From Hydractinia symbiolongicarpus (Eukaryota; Cnidaria; Hydrozoa; Anthoathecata; Hydractiniidae), in the NCBI RefSeq assembly GCF_029227915.1, contig NC_079887.1, positions 8,186,001 to 8,246,000 on the forward strand: 60,000 nucleotides of DNA, in the 5' to 3' direction. A program made the translations under genes and the position numbers. The notes under the pieces were generated by a model. It was not told the DNA's origin. It did not search any database and was given only the letters and a program-made list of their open reading frames with translations. Within the stretch, counting starts at the first letter, position 1, and every line of letters starts with the position of its first letter. Positions 10,801 through 23,513 of this stretch are shown here, piece by piece.

Positions 10801-13800
10801 ACATTTTCTTGACACACACAAATTTTTCCTAACCATAAACAAAAACCGAAGCACTGATTTCAAATAAATAAATAAATAAAAAACTTTAGAAGCAGAAACT
10901 TACACAAGGACACCAAGTAGAGAATTTTTCACGTTTCACGAACATAAAATGTCGTGATTAGAAAAAGAATTTGTCTGGACTCTAAATTTTTTAGATGGAT
11001 AACAGTGGAAAATAAAAAATTGAATCCTTTTTCGGAAAAGATTCACATCATATCCAAAAGCGAAGTAAGTCATCTTACAACACCTGGAACACGTAGTTAG
11101 ATTGATATTTTAGTGGTCAGTCATTCCCCAATAAAAATATTTGTTTTCTCACAAAGTGAAACTCTCGTTATTAGAAACGTCCCTTTATAAAAAGTAACAA
11201 AAAAGTAACATGAAAAAAAATGTGCGAATGGAACTTCCACTAACTGGGTCAAAATTGGCGAAGCTTGTGTTTGTGAAAGTTTCTGTTTCTAAGACAAATA
11301 TTATGGTGAAATTCTCACTCTACAATACCTCAGCTAAAGTAAAGCCCATATCTGCAGCCTGTTGAAAACATTCAGCAGCCTTCTTCATGTCTAAACCAAC
11401 TCCTTTACCAGAAAAATAATGTGTGCCAATGTTGTAAATACCAGGAGGGTAACCTAAACGTAACATCATACACATTATGACGTCAATTCATGCAGACCAA
11501 CACACACATAGATAGTAATACGATGTATTTATGAAATCATGTACCGCAAAGCCTAAGAATTGTCAAACAAAATTATTCGTCGGAAAAAATACTTGTCACG
11601 TACTTCTGCGTACAGTGACACTTCGAAGGGAAGCCGCGATAACATTGCAATAAGGAAAAGCGAAATTTATCGTTACATTATTTTTGATGCAACCTCAATG
11701 AAATAATGTGTAAAAAAATCAAGCCGCATTTAAAAACACACAAAATACTCAAAATACTTTACCTCCTACCACAACAGTGACGAAAATCGCAGTCTACATA
11801 CCCTGCTCAGCAGCTTTATTGTGGTAAGTGAAAGCTTGATCATAATTCACTTCAATACCCTTTCCATTGGAGTAGCAATGTGCAACAGACATGCATGCTT
11901 GTGCATCACCTGCATCAAAGAGAAGTTACTGTAGTATATTGTGCAACAGACATGCATGCTTGTGCATCACTTGCATCAAAGAGAAGTTACTGTAGTATAT
12001 TGTGCAGCAGACATGCATGCTTGTGCAACACCTGCATCAAAGAGAAGTTACAGTAGTATATTGTGCAACAGACATGCATGCTTGTGCATCAAAGAGAAGT
12101 TACTGTAGTATATTGTGCAACAGACATGCATGCTTGTGCATCACTTGCATCAAAGAGAAGGTACTGTAGTATATTGTGCAACAGACATGCATGCTTGTGC
12201 ATCATCTGCAACAAAGAGAAGTAACTGATTATATTGTGCAACAGACATGCATGCTTCTGCATCACTTGCATCAAAGAGAAGTTACTGTATTATATTGTGC
12301 AACAGACATGCATGCTTGTGCATCACTTGCATCAAAAGAAGTTACTGTAGTATATTGTGCAACAGACATGCATGCTTGTGCATCACTTGCATCAAAGAGA
12401 AGTTACTGTATTATATTGTGCAACAGACATGCATGCTTGTGCATCACTTGCATCAAAGAGAAGTTACTGTAGTATATTGTGCAACAGACATGCATGCTTG
12501 TGCATCAGTTGCATCAAAGAGAAGTTACTGTAGTATATTGTGCAACAGACATGCATGCTTGTGCATCACTTGCATCAAAGAGAAGTTACTGTAGTATATT
12601 GTGCAACAGACATGCATGCTTGTGCAACACCTGCATCAAAGAGAAGTTACAGTAGTATATTGTGCAACAGACATGCATGCTTGTGCATCACCTGCATCAA
12701 AGAGAACTAACTGATTATATTGTGCAACAGAAATGCATGCTTGTGCAACACTTGCATCAATGAAAAGTTTTTGTATTATATTGTGCAACAGACATGCATG
12801 CTTGTGCATCACTTGCATCAAAGAGAAGTTACTGTATTATATTGTGCAACAAACAACAAAAATTTGAGTTAACAAAGGCATTTGTCATGTAAGGAAGTTG
12901 TCAACATTTTGGTTTTCTTTCATTCATTCATTTATTTATCTAATATAAAAAACATACCTGCTTCCGCTCCCTTTTCAAAATATTCCAATGCTTTTTTTTC
13001 ATCCTTTTCAATACCATTTCCATGTAAATACATTTTACCTGTGAAAAAAATATATACACCACTGAAAATACAATTTATACACACGTGTCTCTCTATAGGA
13101 GTTGTGTCTGAGAACTACCTGTATAATATTCGTGTCAGAAATTTGCAGAACAATCAAGGAAAAAACAGTCATATACTCAGCTAAAAATCAAGCGAAAAAT
13201 ATACCTATGTTATTATAGCTCTGAACAATTCCGTTCTCAGCTGACACCTAAACAGTAATTACTTATTAAAACAGAAGAAAGGGAAACATCAAATTTTGCT
13301 TAAATTTTTCTAACTTTTCCTGACATCCCAATGCAGCTGACATCACACATTATTTTCTTCGGTGAAAAAACCGAGATTAAGCATATACTGATCAAATGTT
13401 AAAAAATGTAAAAAAAGGTAAAAGAAACTCTGAAGATGTTCCCCTAAATCATTCTCCCTGATATATCTTAATTTGCCCTAATTTCTGGAAAGCCTGAAAG
13501 CAGTGATTTATATAAAAGTAATGTAACAGTGAAACTTTTACCAACAAGTTAATTTTCTCCTACCTGATACAAGGTATAGGATGTCTCAAAACTTTGTTCA
13601 ACTCCATACCCAGTATAGTACATCCCAGCAAGTGCATACTAAAGAAAAGAAAGCTAACAAGATGTCTGGTTCCGAAGTGTTCTTTAATTTGACTGCAATT
13701 GTATTTTTTTATTTCTATAAATTTAATTTTTAAATTTTTTAAAATTAAAAATAAACGTGCATTTAAAATCATATAGACACGATGTTCTTGCCTTTACTTT

Positions 13801-16800
13801 TTTCTTAAAAAATATGCATTACTTATACGATTTAATTCTTATACAACATTTCTTATAAACTAAGTACCTTTAAAAAAACACCCAATTATCAGCCCACAAA
13901 TGTTTTAAGACAGCAAGAAGATGAACAGATACTTGTGTATCCCGACAATTTTTAAAGTCAAATATATTTCTCTTACTTGTGCATATCCATGGCCTTCTTC
14001 AGCAAGTTCACTAAACATAGTACCAGCCTTTATTGGATCAGCTTCCAACCCTCCTGCACCTATACAAGCCAAAAAATTTAAAAAACAATTAAAAAAGTGA
14101 CTTCCATCCTAATTCCTTACAGAGACTTCCGGATTGATATTATCACTTTGTGATTCATTTGTTTACTTACATCGTTTGCAAGGCGTTGATACATAAAATG
14201 GTAACTAATAATTTCCTCAACACTTACAATCATTTCAGACAGAAAATGCGAGCATATCAACAAATAAAATAATGATCGTATTGTTTGCAGTGAACTGCAG
14301 AAAAAAAGATAAATTTTTTTTTTTTTGGTCCAATATATTTCAATTCCTTACTAGAAGCAAATGCAGAAGTCTCCCATTGACTGTGGAAACAAATTTTCGA
14401 AACAACTGGCAAAGTGATGCGTAGAGGAGATATGGCTTGAACAAAGAATAAAATTAATAATTTAATATGTGCAAAATTAATTAGAACAACACTTAGGTTC
14501 ATGCTGAAGATTTTTTAATTCAAAGTGATCCATAAACTTCAGATAATCTACCACCAAGTTTCTTGTAGTTTTAAAACCAACAAAAAATACAATTAGATCA
14601 CTGTACCTCGAAATAAAAGCTGTCCATAGGAGTATTTTGCATTCTTGTCACCACCTAATGCAGCCATCTTGAATAACGGTGTAGCAACCATACTGGCCTC
14701 CTCTCCAACTAAAATAATAACAAAAAAGACATTAACATACATAAACATTGTCTTTGAAAAAGCTTCTTTTTTGTAATTCAGCAAACATCTAAGGTAAACA
14801 CAAAGTAATGCATACCATCAACTTGTTTTTTAAATGGCTTGTTAGGCTTAAAAGTGAAAAAAAATGTTTCTTGTTATCAAAAGAAGAAAATCAATTATTC
14901 GCTTTCTTTCTACCAAACATGCAGCTAAAGTAGAATTTAGATTAGTTTTAATTAAAGCAGAACACACACCCTCGTCTTAATTAATTTTTAGTTTCAAGGT
15001 AATTCTGCATTTTAAGAACATGGTGATAATCAATCAATGATCAACATAAAAAGAGTTTGTTCTATCTAACATTTTATCAAAAGCAAACTTCTTTCATCTC
15101 AATTCGTATTTAGTCTGGTGCAATTAGCAAGTTTAGCACATACATAAAGCAATTTTAAGGGACTATAAGAGATTTTCGGTGCAGAACATTTTAAAAATGT
15201 TTTTGTGACAAATAATAAAGCTATAAAATATATAAGCACAAATAAACAATATATAATGGTATGGTAAATTGAGATAAAAAACCATCATACCTGTGCGTTG
15301 AAGTAACAGAATTCTACTGGCTAGAGAATACATATCAGAAGGCGATACTGAATAAAAAACAAATTTATAAGCACGCAATATTTTGTATGTAAACTTGGCT
15401 GGCCAAAATGTTTTTGTTGCAGAAAAAATAGTCCAAAAAACCTAAACATTTAAACTGTAATTTGTTGCATATAAAATGCAATAAACATTTGAAAATAATT
15501 TTCACAATATAAATAACAACACAACAGATTCTTTCTAACAGGGAATTTTACAAAATGGCAGAAAAACTCTGATCAGTTATCTTAAAAACTTATTTTATCC
15601 ACCAAAGACATCTTGGGTTAATATAAAGCATGAAAAATTGTCTTTGTCCCCTACATTCTTCTAATATTTACAAAGATGTACTAAGTTGGTACATGCAGTG
15701 CGTATACATACTTTCAGATGTAACATTGTTTAATTTTTCTTCTGGTACTGGCTCCAGCCTATTTCGTAGAAGCACATCCAAGATGTTCATATGATTTTCA
15801 AGTTGAGAACTTGAGATTCTTTCATCACTGGAAAGTTTAGTGTGTAAAAGATGTCTTATATCTTCCAAATCTAAAATAAAAGCAAACATTGGTCCATAAA
15901 TACTGTGATGATAAAATTTTGTTTTCACAGGCATAATAAGTCCAACTAAGGGTATATAATCTCAAATTACAACATTTATGTAGTATTTGAAAGATATATT
16001 TATATTATTTAGTTTAACACATATTTAAATCATTGATAAAGATTTTTCCTTGTCATAATGTTTCAACCTACATAGTTAAAGCTGTTTAAAAATATCTGTC
16101 TTGGTAGTGCCAAATGTTTCAGCAAAATTTTAATTTTTCTTTTCTGTTCATTTAGCAAGGACGTAAAAACTTTTCCCTGGTGAGACAATAGCGAGCTTAA
16201 GAAAACCGCAACAGGACTAATACTAATTACTGAAAAATCTGGAAGTGAAGAAACAGAAAAGAAAATAGGGGAAAATGTACAATTGCAAGAGAAACATTTA
16301 AAAAGACACAGAAAAGACAGTCTGCCGATTTGATACATCAATGAAAACTAAAAAATCAATGGTAATATGACTGCTCTTTTCAAAGAATAGATGATCTCAG
16401 AGGTTAGAATTCAAGAGAGTTAGATTTGAAGTAAGAGGAAATAGAAAAGCAAATAAAGACTTGACAGTAAGCTGTGGAATAGAAAAATAACATGATGAAT
16501 TTAATGAGCAATTCAATGACCGAAATGCAGCAAACGACCAGCTTGTTTATACAGGCACAAAAAACTCAAGCATTGTACAGGCGCAATAAACTCAAGCATT
16601 GTATAGCATCTTAGAAAAATTTGCCAAAAAGTAATGAAATATACTTTATTTTTATTGTTTGAATTATGTTCAAAACACAAGTTGTAGAATCCACGTGAAA
16701 CACCTGTCAGCTGTGTCAAAATCAAATTCTTTAAATTTGTGCATATCTTTGTATTTCTTGGAAAATCTATGATGTGGAGTAGCTACATATATAAGTATAT

Positions 16801-19800
16801 TTTAGCTAAACAAGAGTATTTTTTTAAGGAAAACTGTAAACTACGACAGTTATATTATGTTTGTTAGTTATTTTCTTATGCTATATATATATATACATAT
16901 ATATACATAAGAAAAAAAATTAATTAAAAACATAACTTTAATGTTTTTGTATTTTTGAAACTTAAAATTGATTGTGCAAAATAATTCCAAATTTATGTAA
17001 TAACCATCTATTAATGAAGGACCAACATCGAAATATAACGATCCAGTGTTTTTGTATAAGCAAGCTTGAGCATTGTGAAGAAGTGCAAAAACTGAATACA
17101 TTTTTTCCCTGGCACTCAGGCCTATCTTCAAATCTTAGGTAAAAAATGTAACCACTCACTTAGCTAAATTTCTTCATTAAACAATCTTCAATCAGCAATA
17201 ATAATTGCACTTTTATAAGGGCTTAATAATTGTGGATGAATGGGATATGCAGGATCACCATAAATGCACAATAATTGGCCATTATGAGAATGTGAATGCT
17301 GTTGTAAACTTCGAAGTAATCCAGAAGCATTCAAAAGAGCACAGTTTGCCGTCAAAAGGTCCATACAAATTTGCAATTAAACCATTTGGTACAACAATTG
17401 TTTAATTGCATCGTGTTTAAAAGAACACAATGTCATCAGGCAGCAAATGCAAAAAAATGTAAGAATAAACAGAATCTTTTTATTTTTTTATTATATTTTT
17501 TTTTTATTTCACTCCGAAAAACAGTGCACAAAATTTTGAGTAATCCTGAGCACGCAGAGCTTATTATATTGCATAACCAACAAAAACTGCCAATAAGATT
17601 CTATGAAAATGAAACATTAGAATCAGTCACAAATTTATTTTGTTGTGAAAGTTTGTAAAAAAACTATTTTTTTAGGAGAGGGACCCTATAAAAAATGAAC
17701 AACTAGTTTTACAACTAATTTTTTTTTCTCACCCCTTAAAGTTTTAATTTTGTGTGTTCATTATGTATAAGTATATATTATATAAAAATCATACAACAAC
17801 AGAAATCTAACATTGTCTTTATTTTGGAGCAAGGATCTTGTCAAGGAAAACAATAACAAAGAGTCAATTGCATCTAAAACAATAGGAACATGTATTAAAG
17901 CATAAAAAATCACTCACACAACCATATGAACATTAATGTATAATTTTAGGCTAAAGGTATTACAGTGTCATCTGTATGTTGCATCATGGTAATATGTTGC
18001 ATCATGCTAATAGGTAAAACAGTTTTTTTAGCTAATCCACATGTATTCGTAGATTGGCAATTTCTTTGGTGTTCTTACACTCTGTTCTTACATTCATTAA
18101 TATTCTTGCAATAGTACAGTCAATAATCACTCTGAATTTAGAGTCTCTAGTTGTAGTAAAGGCATCAATAAATTACCTTTTAATTTTATTTTATTTTTTT
18201 GTTATGAAGATTCTCACAACATGTGGGGGATGTCACATGTAGTAAAAGTCTGTTAATTCTTCTTCTTCTGCAACATAAATTGAAACGGTACCTGTCAGAG
18301 ATTGATTTCTTATATATATTGGTAACTTTGAAAGGCTCATTTGTTTTTTGAATGTTTGAAACATATAGAGTAAAAAAATTTTCGGTAGTGGTTTTCCCAT
18401 TGAATGAATCATCGCAGTCTTGAGTTGAAAGTGCACTATTTAATTTTTTCCAATTAACATCTTCATGATCAAAGTTGAGTGAGTATAAATATTATTATTA
18501 AAATATTGTAGCAGGTTTCGAAGCATGTGCATGAATAAAATAATATCACGAATCAATTCAGATCAGTAGCAAAGGAATTAATTTCATTTATCAAGAGACA
18601 CAATAAATGGCAAAATAGATGGCTACCGAGAGTCCTCAAAATCATGGTGGTGTCAACCAAGTAAAGCACATTTCCTTCCAAAAATATCAAGCTAGGGTTT
18701 CAGATTAAAACAATACGTATTTTGTTTAGAACAATAAAGAAATATTGGCCAGCCTGGTTAAAATTTTGATATTAGGTGAAGGGTGGATATCTAAGGTGAA
18801 GGGTCTCTAAGAGACAAGAGAGGAGTTGAACATCCTCCACCATACCTTAGTTTAAAGGGGCGATTGTAGAAGTCCCATGAAATGCCACATAGTGATGGTG
18901 TCACTTTAAAAAACACCCAGTCTGGTCTGTGAACAGTTGGCGCTAGGAAGGGCATCCAGCTGTAAAACAATGCCAAAACTCTTTATTAATGGCCGTAAGA
19001 ATAGTTGATCAGACAAACTGCGTAAACGGGGCTGGAACTCTAAGGAGTGAAGGTGTCGCGCACGGTAGGACAGATGTCAGGTGTGAGCATCGTCAGACCA
19101 TTACCCAGCTATCACATCACAAGGTAGATAACACTAGGTTGAGGATGGCTAGTGTAAATGTTGGTACTCTGAGAGGTAGAGCAGGTGAATTAGTTGAAAT
19201 GTTAGAACGTAGATCTGTTGATATGTGTTGTGTTCAGGAAGTCAGGTGGAGAGGAGCTTCAGTGAGATTTGTGGAAGGTAGGAGGGCAAGGTATAAGCTT
19301 TTTTGGATTGGTAATAGTGATGGATATGGAGGAGTTGGCATATTCGTTGCAGAGAAGTGGGTAGAAAAAGTAATAGATGTTATGCGTGTTAATAGTCGTA
19401 TTATAGTGATAAAGTTTTTGATAGGTAATAGGATTGTCACTTTTCTGTCAGTTTATGCTCCACAGTGTGGACTCAGTGAGGAAGATAAAGATAAGTTTTA
19501 TGATGAGTTAATAGCAGTCACATCAAAGTTTGGAGACACTGAACTTGTCATGGTGGGAAGCGACTTTAATGGTCATGTTGGGAAGTTATCTGAAGGTTAT
19601 AGAGGTGTGCATGGAGGCTATGGATTTGGGAGCAAAATAAGGAAGGGGAGAGATTGCTTGAGTTTGGAATAGCAACGGACATGGTGGTTTGCAACACATC
19701 ATTCAGTAAGAGACAGAGTAGGCTGATAACATATGAGTCAGGTGGTTGTAACACACAGATAGATTACTTCCTGGTTAGAAAGTCATACAAGAAAGTGGTG

Positions 19801-22800
19801 AAGGACGTGAAAGCTATATCGGGGGAAGAGTGTGTTTCCCAGCATAGGTTGCTGGTTTGTGATATTATCTTGAAGAGTGTTAAAGAAGCCAAGGGAAAGT
19901 ACAGGCCCCGTCGAAAAGTCTGGAAGCTGAAGGAAGAGATTGTAGCAAGACAATTTAGTGCAAAAGTTCAGCAGTTAGCCCACAATGGTCAATGTGATAG
20001 TGATGTTGAAAGTACTTGGACTACTTTGAAGAATTGTCTTCTAGAAGCTTCTGATGATACCTGTGGGTGGACGAAAGGACCAGCTAGACATAGACAGACC
20101 TGGTGGTGGAATAATGAAGTTGACCAGTGTATAAAGGAAAAGAGGAAACTTTGGAAAGAGTGGAAGTCAGGTGGTAGTAAAAATATTTACTTAGAAGCTA
20201 AGCGTCGTGATCGTACAGCAGTGTATAAGGCAAAATCAGAAGCAGAGAGAAACAGATTTGCTGATGTGTTAAGAAGGGAAGACCAGCGCAATGAGGTATT
20301 CAAGATAGCAAAGCAAATGAAGAAGACTAATCAAGATGTTGTAGGTGAGAAGTGTATACGTAATGATGAAGGTGTTTTGGCTAGCACAGAGGAGGAGAAA
20401 AGGGTAGCTTGGAAGAATCATTATCAGAGGTTGCTTAACACTGAGTTTGATTGGGACGAGGATAATTTGTCTGATGATGATGTTGTAGAAGGGCCAGCTA
20501 TGCAGATCAAGACAGAATGGGTAGTGGAGGCTATTAAGAAATTGAAGATTGGCAAGGCTGCAGGAGTATCAGGTATTGTTGCAGAGATGGTGAAAGCATC
20601 TGGATATATTGGAGTTGAGCTTATTACAAGTCTTGCTAACCAGATTATAAAGGATGGTGCTATTCCGAGTGAGTGGCAGTCGAGTGTAATAGTGAATTGT
20701 TTCAAGGGCAAGTGTGATGCATTAGAAAGGGGTAACTATAGAGGTTTGAAGTTGGTTGATCAAGTAATGAAAGTTATTGAAAGAGTGATTGATAAGTTAC
20801 TTAGAGAAAGAATTGATATAGATAAGATGCAATTTGGTTTTGTTTCAGGGCGTGGCACTGCAGATGCAATATTTTTACTCAGACAGCTTCAGGAAAAGTA
20901 TTTAGGAAAGAGAAAGAATCTCTAGTTTGCCTTTGTAGATTTAGAGAAAGCCACGTAAAGTTACTTGGTGGGCTATGAGAAAATTAGGTGTGGATGAGTG
21001 GCTAGTTACGATGGTACAGTCTATGTACAGCAATGCTAGAAGTCGTGTCAGGATTAACGATTCACTTACTGATGAATTTAGTGTAAATGTTGGTGTACAT
21101 CAGGGTTCTGTACTTAGTCCTTTGTTGTTTTTTCTAGTCTTAGAAGAGCTGTCGATGGAGTTCAGAACAGGTTGTCCATGGGAGTTATTGTATGCAGATG
21201 ATTTGGTTCTCATAGCAGAGTCGATGGAAGAATTAGTTGATAAGTTTGAGAAGTGGAAGAAAGGACTAGAAGAGAAAGGGGTAAAGGTAAACACAAACAA
21301 GTGTAAAGTCATGATTAGTAGCATTGCAGCCTTGTGGATTTTGCAGGAAAGGGGTTGGTAGTAACTCAATTTTTTGTCAGACTTGCAAGCATTGGGTACA
21401 TAAGAAGTGCAGTAGTATTAGTGAAAGGTTGAGAGCTGACATTCAGTTTGTATGCAAGTGTTGCAAAGGTGAGATTATAGAGAATGACGTACTTCCAGCT
21501 TTAATGATGTACAACAGTGGCTCGTTAGAGATAGTTGAGAACTTCTGTTACTTAGGTGATATGTTGGGCAGTGAAGGGGGTGTTGGAAGAAGTGTTACTT
21601 GCAGGATAGGTTCTGCTTGGAAAAAGTTCAGAGAGTTACTTCCTTTGTTGACTAGCAGAGTCCTGTGAATTGAGGTAAAAGGTAGGTTGTATGAGGCCTG
21701 TGTAAGAAGTGTTATGTTGTACGGCAGTGAGACATGGGCAGTGAAGCAGGAAGACCTTGACCGTTTAGAAAGGAATGATATGAGAATGGTTAGGTGGATG
21801 TGTAACACCAGTCTGAGAGAAGAGTTCAGATGAGTTAAGAAGCAGGCTAAGTCTCCGTAGAATTAAAGATGTTATCCAGATAAGAAGATTGAATAGGCTG
21901 GGGCACTTGGAAAGAATGGAGGAGGATAATTGGGTAAGAAAGTGTAGAGACTTAATAGTTCCTGGGGCAAAGCCCAGAGGCAGACCGAGAAAGACTTGGC
22001 AGGAGGTTATAAGGACAGACTTGATACAGAGGAAGTTGAGTTTAACACAGTCTAGATCAGATTGGAAGAGGGTCATTAATATACCCCGTCCAACCCATGC
22101 TACATGGAAAACGGACGTTAAGCCGAGAATGATGATGATGATGATATTCTTATAAAAACGTGCATATTAAAAAAGATAAACGAATGCCTTAAACGGATAC
22201 GTCATTTATTCACTCTCCCCTCCCTTATGAAAAACGCAAAAACCTGGAGGTGACGGGTCAGTCATTTATTTAAAAAACGTGAGTTAGCGAAATCTAGCTC
22301 AATCAATATTCTGGAACGGAATTGTGTCTGGGAATTTTTTGAGTTCATGAAGAGAGGTGTTTCTCACTTTAGAAGAGAAGTGTTTCGAACTAAAGAGAAG
22401 ATTTCAGAGGAAAGAAGAGAAGTGTTTTGACTAAGAAGAGAAGTGTTTTGACTACTAAAAGAAGTGTTTTTATTAAGAAGAGAAGTGAGCCATAGTGCAA
22501 TGGCAACACGGAATTCATCTATAGGGGTCATCGTCTCGTACAGTACACTATGGTGTTACTAAAATTATCAAATAAAATTTCATAATTTGCATTTGAAAAA
22601 AACACATTATCAAAGTCACTTACCTTCTTCCAAATTTGATGATTTTGTTGAAAACTTTTTTTGAAAACAAACAATATTGCATTCTAATATTTTCTTTTCC
22701 TTAATTTTAACCTGGTTATTTATTAAAGAAGTCTTTTGAAGTCGCAATGAAAAATTCCGCGCTGCAGAATTTAGATAAAGTGTCTTCTTTAGGTTCAAGG

Positions 22801-22888
22801 AAAACAAATCTTTATAGCATGTTGTAGCAAATTGAAGGCAATGTTTACAGCTTGTTTTATTTCTGATCACGTTTATCGTTGCAGCCAT
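7846..22888 (-). CDS. Sel1-repeat protein, mitochondrial-type (DELE1-like?)
   Basis: Twelve minus-strand exons join in phase with GT-AG introns: 22888-22624, 16238-16068, 15870-15712, 15347-15291, 14708-14607, 14059-13977, 13638-13564, 13247-13205, 13038-12958, 11909-11802, 11453-11329 and 8004-7846. They total 1428 nt, or 475 aa plus a TGA stop. The first 88 residues are rich in Arg, Lys, Ser and Leu and poor in acidic residues, as in a mitochondrial presequence (it includes SAARNFSLRLQKTS). From about residue 215 the protein is a run of Sel1-like repeats, for example NIGKMYLHGNGIEKDEKKAL and NLGNMYYHGLGVEKNLAKA. Sel1/TPR helices usually bind partner proteins. Presequence, Sel1 array and length resemble DELE1, the mitochondrial stress relay to HRI kinase, but the orthology is inference. 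The donor of exon 16238-16068 (GTTGAA) is weak. The first intron (6.4 kb) holds a Harbinger fragment and a LINE. The gene is head-to-head with ULK. Confidence 0.8.
8005..11328 (-). other. Last intron of the Sel1-repeat gene
   Basis: A 3.3-kb AT-rich intron. Small features only: a T run at about 8075-8092, two near-copies of a short CTGGSG..CACCTAAACT-like block at about 9113-9180, and a short hairpin of CCCACTG/CAGTGGG at about 10291-10328. No coding sequence was recognised. Confidence 0.5.
11879..12849. repeat. 61-bp tandem array copying a splice junction
   Basis: About 16 head-to-tail copies of a unit of about 61 bp begin inside the Sel1 exon 11802-11909 and run into its upstream intron. 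Read on the minus strand, each unit holds the intron end (CTTTGATGCAG) plus the first 30 or so bases of that exon (starting GTGATGCACAAGCATGCATG). The exon's 3' splice site and coding start have therefore been multiplied. Copies differ by point changes. One near 12062-12113 lacks about 9 bp across the junction, and several have GCAAG in place of GCAGG. In the exon's frame a unit leads into a TGA. The real exon is the copy at the array's left edge. Confidence 0.9.
16868..16910. repeat. AT-rich microsatellite (TA/TACA)
   Basis: A run of alternating TA with TACATA interruptions at about 16880-16910, inside the first intron of the Sel1-repeat gene. Confidence 0.5.
16985..17420 (-). pseudogene. 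PIF/Harbinger transposase remnant
   Basis: Minus-strand pieces match the HARBI1-type DDE nuclease in order. VVPNGLIANLYGPFDGK lies near 17350-17405. The segment LLCIYGDPAYPIHP, around the GD-AYP block, lies near 17230-17280. The C-terminal piece KIGLSAREKMYSVFALLHNA with CLYKN lies near 17030-17131. The pieces sit in different frames, the stretch between the second and third is shortened, and stops are present, so it is dead. It lies in the 6.4-kb first intron of the Sel1-repeat gene. No terminal repeats were found. Confidence 0.75.
17421..18784. other. Intronic spacer between two mobile elements
   Basis: AT-rich sequence inside the Sel1 gene's first intron. The open frames at 17371-17658 (+) and 18233-18436 (-) show no family signature. 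They may be further degenerate transposon sequence. Confidence 0.35.
18785..22153 (+). mobile_element. Decayed LINE with endonuclease and reverse transcriptase
   Basis: A non-LTR retrotransposon lies inside the first intron of the Sel1 gene, in the opposite orientation. The order is 5' leader, APE-type endonuclease, reverse transcriptase, a Cys/His zinc motif (CGFCRKG..CQTCKHWVHKKC) and a C-terminal domain with RGRPRKTW. It ends in a GAT/ATG trinucleotide run (about 22130-22142), as many LINE 3' ends do. The family resembles the craniofacial-development-protein-2-like LINE endonucleases that are abundant in cnidarians. The left boundary is approximate; a small repeat (GGTGAAGGGT, twice) lies at 18776-18808. 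Confidence 0.85.
18989..22155 (+). pseudogene. LINE ORF2-like polyprotein, frameshifted
   Basis: The endonuclease part is split by a frameshift at about 19640-19670. It shows VQEVRW, GVGIFVAEKW and GSDFNGHVG, then after the shift QIDYFLVR and a QHRLLVCD block. The reverse-transcriptase part has GNYRGLKLV and FGFVSGRGTADA and then a TAG at 20923. A deletion/frameshift follows near 20945-20970, then GVHQGSVLSPLLF and the catalytic YADD at 21191-21202. A further shift near 21320 enters the zinc-motif segment. Stops or shifts follow at 21666 and about 21830. At least five disabling changes show that this copy cannot make its enzyme. Confidence 0.85.
22340..22490 (+). repeat. Degenerate short tandem repeat (AAGAGAAGTGTTT)
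   Basis: About six imperfect copies of a roughly 20-bp purine-rich unit containing AGAAGAGAAGTGTTT. They lie between the LINE 3' end and exon 1 of the Sel1 gene. No coding potential. Confidence 0.6.
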
Positions 22889-23513
22889 CTTTCTTGTTTA
22901 TGTTCTTTCGCTGGTAATTTGCATAATAAGCAGAACTTACTTGAGCAAATATGTTTTGTGGGAAAACGATAGGAAAACGTTTATTAGTAGTAGTACAAAC
23001 AAATTGCTTGGCATGACTTTAGTAAATATTGCACATGTTGAACACATCAATATCTTTTAAATGGACTGAAACATTAACAAGTATGAGGAAAAATTTCTTT
23101 GAAAGTTAAGAACAGCGGCCTGTTAATATCAACTATGCTGGGCTTTGGGGAACCCCTTCGTGATGCTCGTTTGTTTCCAGGCCGCTTTAGAGCGCGGCCA
23201 AAACAAAAACATTGAAAAAAAAATTCTAAAATAAATTTTGTTGTGGAAGCATAAAAATAGAAACAGGATATATTGCATCATTTTATTTGAATTAATTTGT
23301 ACACTACACGTTAAATAATACAGAAACAAAACTTAACAATGTGCCGATTAAACTATGGGAACTTTATTTGCCTGTTTTAGTGGCAGAAATGAAATATTTA
23401 GCATTTCACATCGCAAATTTGTCACAACACAGGCAGCTCAGGACAGGAGCAACACAAGAAACAAATACCCTTCACAGGAGTTGCTGTGAAATCAATTCTC
23501 ACTGACTGGGGTC
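22889..23513. promoter_or_regulatory. Head-to-head intergenic region, likely shared promoter
   Basis: Only 625 bp separate the minus-strand start codon of the Sel1-repeat gene (22888) from the plus-strand ULK start (23514). Both 5' UTRs and promoters must fit here unless there are remote non-coding exons. A GC-richer patch with GGCCGC/GCGGCC occurs around 23115-23205. No clear TATA box was seen on either strand. Shared regulation is inference from the geometry. Confidence 0.5.

Noticed and set aside
12176-12594. Open reading frames through the 61-bp array (both strands)
   Set aside because: They are by-products of the tandem repeat, and the only coding copy is the real exon at 11802-11909.
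11879-12849. CRISPR-like spacing of repeats
   Set aside because: The units are contiguous and near-identical with no unique spacers. The DNA is eukaryotic and the unit derives from the neighbouring exon.
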